DNA of 64,000 nt from Pagrus major (GCF_040436345.1 NC_133215.1:35772306-35836305), one strand, 5' to 3'; counted from the stretch's first letter, positions 1-31,640 are shown. Notes: generated by a model from the sequence alone, not told the origin. Program-made: numbers and translations.

Positions 1-640
1 CCGATGGGGGAGGGTGGTGGTGTGGCGGGGGTGTCCATTGGGTGCGTATGGGTCTTCCCCCTGCCCCCCTCCTCTTCGGGGGGGCCTGGGGGCCGGCCTG
101 GGCGCCCCGGCGGTACCCGACTTCATCTGGTCTGGGTCCTCTGCTAGACTGTGGTCCTGGGTCCCCCCAGGTGCTTTTGGATCCTACGGCCTGACTAATC
201 TGGCGACCGGGGTGGGAGGCTGACCCGCCTGGCTGATCGGACCCAAGTGGTAACAAGTGCACCGGTAGTAGTCTTGTTAGATAAACTAAACCAACACGGT
301 GGCAACCCTTTGTGACCCAAGCTTTACTAATGATTGTGGCCACTTAGCGTTGCGTCACCAACAACATCACATCGCGGTGTTTTGACGATAGGAGAAAATG
401 GTTTCACTCTCTATCTGAACACTTCCATTCTTGCTTCTCTTCTCTCTTTTTCTATTTCCCTGCCCTCTGTATGTTTTTCTGTATTTTTATACGTATAGGT
501 GTACATATGGCGTATTCTACTGTCTCCCACTCACGGTGGTGTCTTAAGCCCTCTTACACAGAATGTTATTAGTTGTCAATAAAAGATAGGCCGATGAACT
601 AAGAGGGTTGGTGGTAGTTGCATGCACATCACAAGCACTT
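1..640. repeat. Unclassified GC-rich repeat-like block, possibly a retroelement 3' end
   Basis: The first 240 bases are very G/C-rich with G and C runs, unlike the AT-rich DNA that follows. The block then becomes pyrimidine-rich (about 415-480), carries AATAAA at about 580, and is followed by an A-run at 644-661. This order could be a retroelement 3' end, but I find no protein domain and cannot name a family. The short reading frame at 14-223 looks compositional, not genic. Confidence 0.3.
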
Positions 641-742
641 ACACACAAAAAAAAAAAAAAAATACTGCAAGAACAAAACTGCATTCATATATTACAGTTT
701 GTGACAAATATGACACAAACCAGAAATATATCCATATGCAGA

Positions 743-776
<34 letters not shown>

Positions 777-3119
777 TAAACAATTTTAACTGTTGTTGTC
801 TAACAACACATCTTGTCATCTGATTTGGAGGCATTTCTGCCAGAAACCCCCACCAAAAAACAGAAATGTAAGACGGGAAAAGATAGAAAACTCTGATATA
901 ATATGTCAATCATTATATGAATTTTGATACATTAAGTCAAAAGTTATGAAACGGTCAGACTTAGAATTCTTCAACTCCAACTGCCTCCCGTCTCAAAATG
1001 ACTCACTTAGTCAAAGTCAAAATGATGACACAAATTATTACAAAATTATTTCTTATTTATTTTGTAATAATTTTGAATGATCCACTTTATCAACCACTTC
1101 ATTGTTGTTTATTTTTGTTTGTTTGTAGCTTTATTCCTCGTGGTAATACAGTAAGCCTCCACACACAGGTGATGTCTTTACATAATTGGAACAATATTAT
1201 TTATGAAATGTGAGTAAGAAATTTACTTCAGCTGAAGTGGAAAATAGCTGAAGATTTCCCACCTGTTTGTATGTAGCAGAGAAATCTCTGCTATTTACTT
1301 TGGAGTGACATCATCCTGTGTTACTCATCAGGAGGCTGTGTTGATTTTGGATGAATGAGCTCATCACCTGTACATTCATGGATTTGACAAAGAAGGTTGG
1401 TTGTTGTAGATGTTTTTGTTGTCGATGCATGTACTAAGGTGGAGAAATACACTAAAAATCGTTAAATCTGATATCATAAGAGTAAAATCCAACAGCACAT
1501 AGTTATCAGTAAAAGGAATAAAAGAATCCTTTTGATTCAAACAGCATCTGTAAATACTTTTTTCATTTTAGATCTGATTTTTGATCTTTTCTGTGTGCAC
1601 TTGTGACTGAACGATTATATCCATCTCCATGCTTGTGTTTATATAAATTGCAGGTGACATAAATATTTACTTTATTTCTTGTTGCTTTCTGTTTCTAAAA
1701 ATGTCCATTATTTTAATCATGGATCCTGAGTTTCAGTCACCTGTCACTTCTAAGTTATTATGTTCATAAAAGTGTAACTCCATGATGCTCTCATCATGAT
1801 CAGCATTATGGCATATATACAAAGTGAGGTCATAAAAATGGGGATGTATTGCTCCTCCAGATGAAACCAAACTATGACATCATCCTCACAGTCAAACAAC
1901 AGTGACCTCACGTTTAACCCTTGACTATTTTTTACAGAAAAAATAAAATAGTTTATTGGGATTATTTGAATTGTGGTATTTTCCTCTGATATCACTGCAC
2001 TGTATCAAACATATTCGATATATTTCATATGCTAAAGCTAGATGAGAATAATCATTTATCTGATTGTGCTGCAGCATTGTTCCATTGTTCAAAGAGAAGC
2101 TTTGCTACATCCATGCCTCACTCATGTTGTGTTGCTGCAGTGCATGCAGTGCTGTCCTGTGGGCCTGTGCACAGTTCCCTCATCACTTCCTCCAACGTGA
2201 ACAGGAAAACCATGTCAGTAGCACACAGCAGGAGGAGGAAGAGGAGTGGGAGGAGGTGGAATACTCATTTCTCTTTCTATTTTCTTTTGAAATTATTTTG
2301 AAATCTATTTTTTGTTATTGCTATCATAACAGTGCTTTATTATTATTATTATTATTATTATGATCATGTTTTTTTAAAATAGAATTCTTGTCTCATTAAT
2401 GTATTTTTGGATCAAAATGTATGTCATTGTCAATGCTCGACTTCCGGCCCAGCAGCAGGTCTCGGATCGTTTTTAGTTGTAAATCTCTTGTCTGTCAACA
2501 CTGCGGTTAGACGGAAACAACTGATCCCAGATCAGCTGTCAGGGTTCGACTCTGCCTTCTCATCTGCTCCAATCACAGCCGCCCAGTCGGTCCTGGTGTA
2601 TGTGTGCCAAGTGTCAATTGGTCTAAGTGAGACAACAAAACACAGGAAGTTCGGCTTGTCTTCGAAATAAGAGTCTTTTGGTGTCCGATAAATGAAAACG
2701 ATGCTAAACCAGCCACTCCCAATAATCTGAAACGAAAAATCCATTACAAAGAAAAAAAACACCTTATTTTTCTGAGAAGTGTTTTTACAGCATGATAGAA
2801 TTGACCGATATTAGTGTCCTTGTTCATAACATACTTGTTCATATTACAAAGTGTGTTTTGGTGCAGTAGTAGATGATTAAAAACAGCATTGTTGCTTTAC
2901 ACAATTAACCACACTTGTAACTATTAACATTTTATATGTTGCAAATTGAAATTTCAAATAGCCATAATCCGATTTGGCAAATAAAATAATAAAATGAAAT
3001 AAAACACAATGAAATAAAATAATAATTCTGACTTGCACAAACGCTTTTTCCTCAGATTTCTTGTATGCGTTTGTGGATTGAGTGGATTTTTGTAATGTGG
3101 ATCATCTTTACATTGACTT
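641..3119. other. Intergenic AT-rich DNA upstream of tesk1
   Basis: No gene is supported here. The interval contains pure A-runs (644-661 and about 743-774), a (TTA)n microsatellite at about 2338-2362, and otherwise AT-rich unique-looking sequence. Short reading frames (for example 2029-2363) have no recognisable domain and are not framed by convincing splice sites. Confidence 0.6.
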
Positions 3120-3343
3120 TTATTTAGACATTTCTAACAGGAAGTCGTGTGTGTCCCTGCCGCTAGCTTCACTCCGGGCTCTTTCATTATGGTAGTCTGA
3201 ACGAGCGGCTCGTGAAGCAGGAATCCAGACAGGATTATCAGCCGCAGACACCGCCGAGCTGCACAGCGATATTTCTGGCTCCAGTTCACCTCCAACTCTC
3301 GGACCGCACCGACATTTCCATCCGGACCGACGGGCGGGGGAAG
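3120..3343 (+). promoter_or_regulatory. tesk1: tesk1 CpG-rich promoter and untranslated first exon
   Basis: CpG density rises sharply at about 3150 in otherwise AT-rich DNA. The stretch ends in a strong 5' splice site, GGAAG|GTAAGC, at 3343/3344. It lies 1.1 kb upstream of the first coding exon and has no in-frame start leading into it, so it is best read as the transcription start region and untranslated exon 1. The exact start site and the acceptor used before the coding exon are not resolved; candidates lie near 4200, 4231 and 4375. Confidence 0.6.
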
Positions 3344-4454
3344 GTAAGCCGTCGTCTCCTCCTCTCCTGCCGCTTGTCACTGACAGCTCCCGTTAACAGC
3401 AGCTATGATTCTTTACTGGCCAGGAGACATATTCTCTGCTTTATTTAGCGTCGGCTCAATTCATTTTTACATTACGCAGTTGTGAAAAAATAAATAAAAT
3501 ACGGTTGAGGGGCCTGTCATTATCTGTGAGCCCAACAGTCCGGCTGAGCTGTGCAGGTCGTGTTATCCAGTGGACGTTATGGCTTATCGCCCCTGCGGCT
3601 ACTAGCCCCATGGCTACCGTAGTGTCCCCAGCCTGCAGGCGGACCGGGCTGCCTGCGGACGGGCCGGGCTGCCTGCGGACGGGCAGGGCTGTGTGTCACG
3701 GTATTGCACAGTGTGCTATAAGATGAGATGTATGACCACACTGCTTCTGTGTGTCCTCTGTAGCACTCTCTGGACACTTCCACAGGGACCTGTACATGTA
3801 GCTGACGGCTCGGCCCTCCTCCCGCTCCTGGTGCCGTGCAGCTGCAGCATCCATCACATTAACGGGATGACGGAGGGAACCGAGCCTCCTCACGTACCGG
3901 CACGGTGAGGCGACGTTCACGGGCTGCAGGAATTCTTACAACCCCTGTGGCAGCGTCTTGGAAATTTACAGTGACTTCCCTTTTCATCAGTGAGAGCTCT
4001 CCATCTGTGCTGGGACGTCAGAGCTCAGGCTGAACCACAAAGAAACACACCTGGAGCAGGTGGGGGCGAGTCTTTGGAAGCAGGGATGAATGAATGTGCT
4101 GCACTCTACAGCTCACATGAGTTAATGAGAGGATGCTGAACTCATGACAAATGCGGCTCACTTAAGTAGCAGGCGTATATAGATTTGATGTTTTCTGTAG
4201 TAACCCGAGGTCGACTGCAGCCTTCACACAGGTGGAGCCGGGAAAGCAGATTAAGTCAGAGTTGCAGTGTTCTGTTAAACACATTTATCATCAGGTGCTC
4301 CATATAACCCACAGCAGAGGCTCTGATCATTATGACACCATGATGGTGGGAGCCACCATCACCTCGTGCCTCAGGACTATTGTGGTCTAACAGACGGTTT
4401 GGTTCCCCTGTGGGAGAGAACGGAGCCTCTATAGCGTGGTGGTCCACTAGCACC
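3344..4454 (+). other. tesk1 intron 1 and 5' untranslated part of exon 2
   Basis: The first 600 bases continue the CpG-rich island. A GC-rich tandem repeat of about 20 bp (core CGGGCTGCCTGCGGACGGGC) is present twice or more between about 3636 and 3692. The rest is ordinary unique-looking sequence leading to the coding exon. Confidence 0.55.
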
Positions 4455-23439
<18,985 letters not shown>

Positions 23440-24478
23440 GCTGGCTCAGAGGGGATTTGGTTTTGAACTTGTGATATCCACCAGCACTAAATGTCAGCAG
23501 ACAAACACAGCAACACTAGATGTTGCTTTGCTAATACTGAGAACCCAACACTGACCCCAGCATCTGAGATGTGTTGTTAATTCTAGTAACAGCAAACTGT
23601 AGTAGTTAGTGATTAGAGCGCCACCTGGTGGGCTGGAGGATTAATCACAACAAATCACCGTGACAGTGAAGACATGGTGGTCTAACATAGGACAGGCAGA
23701 AGACAGCTGAAACAGACAGGCTTCAGACAAAGCGGGCTGAGCTGGGCTATAAACTTAACACTGAACAGTCAGGGTCAACCTCACATTACTGCCGCTGGAA
23801 TGGTGCTGATCCACACAGAGCAGCTAGTCTGACTTACACTGATGCATGCTCCATCCATACTCCAAACCAAATCAAACTGAACTCAGTCTGCACTCATCTG
23901 TGCTGCCTTCATGTCTGGAGGCTCTTATGGTATAAAAAGTGTGTGGCTGCCTAAACAAGCTAAGTATACTTGGAATTTATTATCATAGTTATGGCCATCA
24001 TTTCTATCAGTGATAATAACATTGTACTCAATTAACCCTCAAATTAATTGCTGGAATGTGTGAACACGGAGACATGATTCAAAAGTAGTCTGATGTGGCA
24101 AACATCCATCACAGTTTACAGACAGACCTCCTGCTTCAATTTCAACACTCTTCTTCTGTTTTGCATAGCAGCCCTGGCACTGCACTGCACTGTTAAGGCC
24201 AGGTCCCATATGGAGTGAAAATGACGGATGTGAATGGGGTTTACTACAGCCAGCCCGGTGTGGCTGCAGGTACATAAACGTATGATAAAACACTGTTTTT
24301 GATTCTGTTTACTGATTAACAGTAGCTAAACCCTGGGAATATTTATAAAATTAATAAAGATGATTTACTTTGTACATTTTTATCGCAGTTGCCCTCAGTA
24401 TGTGTGTGTGTATGTATGTGTGTGTGTGTGTGAGTGTGAGTGAGAGAGAGAGAGATACAGACTGATATCTGTTGCTAA
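23440..24478 (+). other. tesk1: tesk1 3' untranslated region and poly(A) signal
   Basis: No coding sequence. AATAAA at 24353-24358 with a T/GT-rich stretch after it is the first good polyadenylation site, giving a 3' UTR of about 0.9 kb. A second AATAAA lies at 24936-24941 inside the duplicated block that follows, with a TGGTTGTG...CTGTGTGCTG downstream element. Which site is used is unknown. (GT)n and (GA)n tracts at 24402-24460 sit at the edge of the duplication. Confidence 0.55.
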
Positions 24479-26556
24479 AGGAAGGAACTTCCTCCGCTCG
24501 TCATGTAAATTCTTTATTTTTGCACACAGTTTGGAGCACCTTACAGTAAGACACCAGGCTTTTACTAGACGGTGCTTTATTTAAATATGTGTTACTGCTG
24601 TTTTATGTGTGTGTGCTTCTGGCCCAACGAACTACAGAGCTCTCACCCTTTGACATCTACTCCCCCTCACATGTATCTTGTGTATTTACATATACATTTT
24701 GATTACACTGTTGTTGTAACTTAAAAAGTGGCATGTGAAACAGGTATGAATATTTATTGTACAGATCATTCCACACACTGTGTGTGTACAGTATGTGCTG
24801 CGAAAGGTAGAGTGATGGATACTAACAGGATACATTTTATCCTATCATTTCTGATGTTAAACCATGGTTCTTGCTTCATTTCTATTTTTGTTCTGTTCTT
24901 CCATACAGCTAGAAACCTGCGTGCAATAATCTGGTAATAAAAAACATGGTTGTGCATAACCCTGTGTGCTGTTTTTTATTTCTTCTTTTTAAATTGGCTG
25001 AAAGTGAAAAAGTAAGGTTTAATTGAAAAAGAGCAAGTTTAAAGTTGCGAACATTACAATTAAAATGATTCACTAAATACTTCTGCAGATGAAGCAAGGA
25101 AAAATTCCAATGATATCAACCACAGTAAACACTGCTCAAAATGTTTAATCATTTCAACGTAATACAAGGAGTTTATAACTGCTCATGAATCAGTCTCAAT
25201 TTAAAACTGATAGTGACTGTAGTCCAGTGGTACAGCACAAACCCTGTTTACTGTGTTTCACCATTGTCATATCTATGATATATTTGTATTACATAGCCAC
25301 AAATAGATTCATTATGTCGTCGGCATGCATCCTGTAAACAGCTGTGTTTAAAAAAGAGAAGAAGCCGAGTATAAAAAATGTGTGTTGTTCTTTAATTTGC
25401 TTTCTAAACAAATGCAATGCATTTGTGCATACAATGGTGTATGAGAGGTGGATAGTGATCAATCCAATATATAGACATATACATAGATTTACATAATTTC
25501 ATGTGAATAAAATATAATTGAACTTATGATATAAAACTACTTTCAGTTTTGTGAATAGATATATCTTTTGTGTTTAAACTCCTACATTCAGCTTACTATG
25601 TTACTCCCCTCACTACAGAATTCCAAACAAATGTATTCTCACTTTCACTCTGTGGAGGGAGCAGTGTGCAGTACTTTCTGCAGTTTGAAAGAACTGCTGC
25701 CATTTCTTGTAAATGGTGGAGGGAGGGGTGAGCAGCAGTCGCAGTGTGGAGGCATGAATAATCCTGACCTGAATATTAACTGTTGCCTGAACAAGAGTTC
25801 ACTACACAACTGAACTTAGTGTTCCATTATAATAATACAATAATTAATATTTGGGTATGTTTAAATGGAGCTGTACTTTCAAGTGGATAAACAGAAACAT
25901 AGTTATTTACAGGACACTTCCCAGGAAGTGATGAGGAAGTCATTTTAAATTGTGTAAATTAATGTGCATTACGACTAAAACAAGCTGGATAAGATGACTT
26001 TAAACCCTGGCTGCTCAGGTTTGGATGGTCAAAAGTTGCTGTGGGCAGTGATCGTTTCAAAGTCTGCTGCTTTTCATCCAAAACCCACACTTTCTTCTCC
26101 AATACTGATGAATGTGTTTCTGCCATTGGAAATACTTGTTTCAGCAACAAAGAACAACAATAAACAGTTTAAAAAAAGAAGAAGAAGCAAATGTAAATGC
26201 CAGTGGGCTAATTTTATGACAAGTCCTGCTTTAAAAGTATATTTTTTTCTTTCTTTCTTGAAAATGTTAATGCACCATAGTGCCTTATATTACAATGTAT
26301 ACATTTCTGTCACACATTCCGTTGTTGGGATTTGTGCAGACATTAACGATACATTATGTACAGTGCTTTTGAAATGACTGTAAAGCAATTTCATAGCAAT
26401 CCTTGCTGATTTACCCATAAAAAATATTAGAGCTAGCCTTAGCTCACATGGCTATTGTTCACCTGGACACCCTAGCCAGACTAATCTATGATAAAAACTT
26501 AGAGCCAACCAACCAAATAATATTTTCATTATTTTTGGCAAGTTTAATTTATTAAT
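24479..26556. repeat. Tandem duplication, copy 1 (about 2,078 bp)
   Basis: Every landmark in this block recurs 2,076 bases later with only scattered substitutions and one 2-base indel (CACACAGTTT against CACAGTTT), so the duplication is recent. The block contains a poly(A) signal at 24936, AT-rich sequence, an IRF-like site at 25638-25651, and a GAACTGCTGCCATTTCTTG core near 25690. Short open frames (for example 25994-26377, 127 codons) are duplicated along with it and have no recognisable domain. Confidence 0.95.
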
Positions 26557-28634
26557 AGGAAGGAACTTCCTCCGCTCGTCATGTAAATTCTTTATTTTTG
26601 CACAGTTTGGAGCACCTTACAGTAAGACACCAGGCTTTTACTAGACGGTGCTTTATTTAAATATGTGTTACTGCTGTTTTATGTGTGTGTGCTTCTGGCC
26701 CAACGAACTACAGAGCTCTCACCCTTTGACATCTACTCCCCCTCACATGTATCTTGTGTATTTACATATACATTTTGATTACACTGTTGTTGTAACTTAA
26801 AAAGTGGCATGTGAAACAGGTATGAATATTTATTGTACAGATCATTCCACACACTGTGTGTGTACAGTATGTGCTGCGAAAGGTAGAGTGATGGATACTA
26901 ACAGGATACATTTTATCCTATCATTTCTGATGTTAAACCATGGTTCTTGCTTCATTTCTATTTTTGTTCTGTTCTTCCATACAGCTAGAAACCTGCGTGC
27001 AATAATCTGGTAATAAAAAACATGGTTGTGCATAACCCTGTGTGCTGTTTTTTATTTCTTCTTTATAAATTGGCTGAAAGTGAAAAAGTAAGGTTTAATT
27101 GAAAAAGAGCAAGTTTAAAGTTGCGAACATTACAATTAAAATGATTCATTAAATACTTCTGCAGATGAAGCAAGAAAAAATTCCAATGATATCAACCACA
27201 GTAAACACTGCTCAAAATGTTTAATCATTTCAACGTAATACAAGGAGTTTATAACTGCTCATGAATCAGTCTCAATTTAAAACTGATAGTGACTGTAGTC
27301 CAGTGGTACGGCACAAACCCTGTTTACTGTGTTTCACCATTGTCATATCTATGATATATTTGTATTACATAGCCACAAATAGATTCATTATGTCGTCAGC
27401 ATGCATCCTGTAAACAGCTGTGTTTAAAAAAGAGAAGAAGCCGAGTATTAAAAATGTGTGTTGTTCTTTAATTTGCTTTCTAAACAAATGCAATGCATTT
27501 GTGCATACAATGGTGTATGAGAGGTGGATAGTGATCAATCCAATATATAGACATATACATAGATTTACATAATTTCATGTGAATAAAATAGAATTGAACT
27601 TATGATATAAAACTACTTTCAGTTTTGTGAATAGATATATCTTTTGTGTTTAAACTCCTACATTCAGCTTACTATGTTACTCCCCTCACTACAGAATTCC
27701 AAACAAATGTATTCTCACTTTCACTCTGTGGAGGGAGCAGTGTGCAGTACTTTCTGCAGTTTGAAAGAACTGCTGCCATTTCTTGTAAATGGTGGAGGGA
27801 GGGGTGAGCAGCAGTCGCAGTGTGGAGGCATGAATAATCCTGACCTGAATATTAACTGTTGCCTGAACAAGAGTTCACTACACAACTGAACTTAGTGTTC
27901 CATTATAATAATACAATAATTAATATTTGGGTATGTTTAAATGGAGCTGTACTTTCAAGTGGATAAACAGAAACATAATTATTTACAGGACACTTCCCAG
28001 GAAGTGATGAGGAAGTCATTTTAAATTGTGTAAATTAATGTGCATTACGACTAAAACAAGCTGGATAAGATGACTTTAAACCCTGGCTGCTCAGGTTTGG
28101 ATGGTCAAAAGTTGCTGTGGGCAGTGATTGTTTCAAAGTCTGCTGCTTTTCATCCAAAACCCACACTTTCTTCTCCAATACTGATGAATGTGTTTCTGCC
28201 ATTGGAAATACTTGTTTCAGCAACAAAGAACAACAATAAACAGTTTAAAAAAAGAAGAAGAAGCAAATGTAAATGCCAGTGGGCTAATTTTATGACAAGT
28301 CCTGCTTTAAAAGTATATTTTTTTCTTTCTTTCTTGAAAATGTTAATGCACCATAGTGCCTTATATTACAATGTATACATTTCTGTCACACATTCCGTTG
28401 TTGGGATTTGTGCAGACATTAACGATACATTATGTACAGTGCTTTTGAAATGACTGTAAAGCAATTTCATAGCAATCCTTGCTGATTTACCCATAAAAAA
28501 TATTAGAGCTAGCCTTAGCTCACATGGCTATTGTTCACCTGGACACCCTAGCCAGACTAATCTATGATAAAAACTTAGAGCCAACCAACCAAATAATATT
28601 TTCATTATTTTTGGCAAGTTTAATTTATTAATAG
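26557..28634. repeat. Tandem duplication, copy 2
   Basis: Head-to-tail copy of the preceding block. The junction is at AATAG|GAAGG (about 26556-26560), and the right end AATTTATTAATAG at 28634 repeats the end of copy 1. The two short shared bases at the break suggest non-homologous joining or replication slippage. The poly(A) signal recurs at about 27012. Confidence 0.95.
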
Positions 28635-29200
28635 AATCTGTATACACATTACAAATAATAAAATGTTTTCAAAACAGAAAAAACAACTTTGTTACAGTAT
28701 CAGTTAGTGTAAATGTGATTCATTACTTATACCCCATGTGTAAGAAAGCTCTATAGGTCAGGGTCCGAAACCCCCCTCCTGGTACAAGGACAACTGACGC
28801 GTCAGGACACGCCCAGTCACACTGGCAAGCAGCACATTACTCAGTGAGCAGATATGTGAGGCTGCATGGACGTTCTGTGTTTCGCTAATGACGTGTGCAT
28901 TCTTGAGGAGAAAGTCCAACAACCTCATTAAAGGAGTGAAATCAGATCTCTCTCTCCAAGTGCCTTGATTCTCTGACCGGAATCACAGTCCATGATCTGC
29001 CCCCTCAACCAGCTATCTGTTTAAAGAGGTGTGCCCTCAAACACCCTGGGTGTTACCATGACAACTTTCACCAACGTTCTGACAAACACTGACACTTTGG
29101 GTTTCCCAACCCGTCAAAAACTGACGCATTTGGGTGGTGGCCGGCCCGACCAACAATCCCGGTGTGTCAGTATTTGACGAGCTGGGAATGAGACTCAAAA
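28635..29200. other. Spacer with GC-richer repeat-like insert
   Basis: No gene. About 28760-29190 is richer in CpG and contains ACTGACGCGTCAGGAC (with the palindrome TGACGCGTCA), then GTCAAAAACTGACGCATTTG and GGTGTGTCAGTATTTGACGA. These recurring TGACGC/GTCA elements suggest a small DNA transposon relic, but I cannot show its ends. Confidence 0.35.
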
Positions 29201-29795
29201 ATCAACTGTTCTTACAAATAGGACCTTTAACCTTCACCTTATTCATGAACTTATAGACCATACATATTAATAATCATAATAATCATTAGCTCTGCAGCAA
29301 CTGTAATTCCTACTGTCAGGGAGTCAGGGACTCTGGAGGGAGCAGTGTCCAGTACTTCCTGCAGTTTGAAAGAACTGCTGCCATTTCTTGTAAATGGTGG
29401 AGGGAGGGGTGAGCAGCAGCTGCAGTGTGGAGATCAGAAGTACCTGAATATTAACTGTTGCCTGAACAAGAGTTCACTACACAGCTGAACACACAATTGT
29501 GAACTTTACAGGCAAGTGTTGAACCCACATATGAAAAATAAGGTTTTGGATTATAATATAGAAATAATTAATGCGTAAGTATATTAATGTTTACATGGAG
29601 CTATACTGAATAGTGAATTCCTGTTTTCCTTAAAAGTATTACTAAATGACATAGCTACATTACAGGACACTTCCCAGGAAAGTAGGTTATTTCATAGAAG
29701 TTATTTCAAATTGTGTAAATTAATGTGCATTGCAACAAAATGTTCAATATTTTTTGATTTCTTAAAAATACACCTATATGATTTAGTTCATGAAT
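29201..29795. repeat. Older duplicated block, internally deleted copy
   Basis: Begins with CAAAAATCAACTGTTCTTAC and AATAGGACCTTTAACC, which recur exactly 600 bases later. From 29331 (CTCTGGAGGGAGCAGTG) it matches 25650-25950 and the copy at 30283. Relative to the next copy about 350 bases between the two parts are missing (offset changes from 600 to 952). Confidence 0.85.
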
Positions 29796-30742
29796 CAAAA
29801 ATCAACTGTTCTTACAAATAGGACCTTTAACCTTCACCTTATTCATGAACTTATAGACAATACATATTAATAATCATAATAATCATTAGCTCTGCAGCAA
29901 CCGTAATTTCTACTGTCATAGGGGCAGATATCACATACACCTTTTTCTCAGACATGACCTGTCAGTGATCTCTTCTAACCTCAGCTAACACCAGCTCTGC
30001 AACAAGATGATGTATTTCTTTGTGCACTGCAACTCCCACAGGAAACTGAAAGTAGTGTAGATCTGGCACCCGCATTAATCTTGTCCCCATTTGAAATAGA
30101 TCTAACAGAAGTTAGGATGAACCCCACTCTAGTCAAGGGCCCATTCATGAACCCAAATCAATATGTAGCACTAAGGCTGGTCACACTCAGCAGCTGACTG
30201 TCTGGACATAACACTGTCACTTAACAGTACGTTCTGTTTATAGTACTACAGAACATTTCAAACAAATGTATTTTCACTTTCACTCTGGAGGGAGCAGTGC
30301 CCAGTACTTCCTGCAGTTTGAAAGAATTGCTGCCATTTCTTGTAAATGGTGGAGGGAGGGGTGAGCAGCAGCTGCAGTGTGGAGATCAGAAGTACCTGAA
30401 TATTAACTGTTGCCTGAACAAGAGTTCACTACACAGCTGAACACACAATTGTGAACTTTACAGGCAAGTGTTGAACCTACATATGAAAAATAAGTTTTTG
30501 GATTATAATATAGAAATAATTAATGCGTAAGTATGTTTAAATGGAGCTATACTGAATAGTGAATTCCTGTTTTCCTTAAAAGTATTACTAAATGACATAG
30601 CTACATTACAGGACACTTCCCAGGAAATTAGGTTATTTCATAGAAGTTATTTCAAATTGTGTAAATTAATGTGCATTACAACAAAATGTTCAATATTTTT
30701 TGATTTCTTAAAAATATACCCATATAATTTAGTTCATGAATT
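29796..30742. repeat. Older duplicated block, full-length copy with IRF-like site
   Basis: Full version of the previous unit. At 30271-30284 it carries TTTTCACTTTCACT, whose reverse strand reads GAAAGTGAAAA, an IRF-element match. Both copies of the younger 2-kb duplication have one substitution in it (TCTCACTTTCAC). ACTTCCCAGGAA near 30615 offers an ETS-like site and a TTCN4GAA site. No open frame of note. Confidence 0.85.
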
Positions 30743-31499
30743 GCTGATTATTTTCTCATTAACTTGTTCATTAATTCATTTCTACAGTGTTTGTCTTTAT
30801 ATTTTGAAAATTATGTTGAATTAGTTCATGCTGATCAACATCTCAGTGTTTTGTTTTTATGTTTAGTTGACTGATTATATAACTTCATAGACGTTATAAA
30901 TTCTGGTCATAAAAAATGTAATCCTGGTAATGGAAAAATCACAAATCAACATTTATCTTTTTTTTTTTCTTTCTCCATTCTACCTTTTTTCATTCGTGTA
31001 CTTATCTGCTTCTGAACAAGTCAGATTGTGTCCTCCATACAGTTAAAGTACAGTGAGGCAGGAACCCACCCAGCACATTCTAGGAAACCGCTTATGGACC
31101 AAAAACCTAAACAGGAAATTCTCATTGTATGATGTTATCATCCTCCACTGCAGTTAAAAATAACACAACAGACAGAGCAAATGCTCACTGAACTGTGACT
31201 GCCATTGCAGGTAACAGTATTACATTTGTTAGTATAAAAATCCCTGTGTGTGTATGTTTGTACCTATATGAATATTTGTCTAAATTCAGTTTTGGGTATT
31301 GTATGACTGATGACGGTAATATGTTAATTATAGCTGAACTGTTGTCTCTGAGGCAATGAAATATAGAAAACAGTTGTAGTTCAAAGTCTGTTCCAAAGTC
31401 ATCACAGATGACAGATGGAGATAAATTGTGAAAATGGCTATACATGTCTGCACATTCCTATTTAGACTCTAAGAAACCCTGCTTGAACTGAACCAGCCA
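30743..31499. other. Intergenic spacer upstream of GIMAP-like gene 1
   Basis: AT-rich sequence with a T-run at about 30958-30970. I see no gene, RNA or mobile element. Confidence 0.5.
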
Positions 31500-31513
31500 A
31501 GTTTCAGTTTCAC
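31500..31513. promoter_or_regulatory. Interferon-stimulated response element upstream of GIMAP-like gene 1
   Basis: AGTTTCAGTTTCAC is an exact match to the ISRE consensus AGTTTCNNTTTCNC. It ends 108 bases before the start codon of the first coding exon, the usual promoter-proximal distance. This suggests control by ISGF3/IRF factors, in keeping with the immune role of the family. No clear TATA box is seen. Confidence 0.65.
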
Positions 31514-31621
31514 AGCTTAAGTAGTTCTAGGTGTGGTTTGCTGAATGGGGCCATCTGATGAAGAGGACAAGCAGCAGAAAGACTCTGAACTGTGAACTGC
31601 ACCTGCTCTCTGTCAGCCAAC

Positions 31622-31640
31622 ATGACCAGCAAATACTACG
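31622..31640 (+). CDS. GIMAP-like gene 1, first coding exon
   Basis: Nineteen coding bases (MTSKYY plus the first base of a Gly codon) with donor GTAAGT. The ATG is preceded by CCAAC, a fair Kozak context. It is unrelated in sequence to the first exon of gene 2. Confidence 0.8.

Noticed and set aside
3505..3920. Several 60-75 codon frames on both strands in the tesk1 CpG region
   Set aside because: GC-rich DNA has few stops. The frames overlap on both strands and lack conserved motifs.
25994..26377. 127-codon frame, repeated at 28070-28453
   Set aside because: It is open in both copies only because the copies are nearly identical. It has no domain, poor composition and no exon signals.
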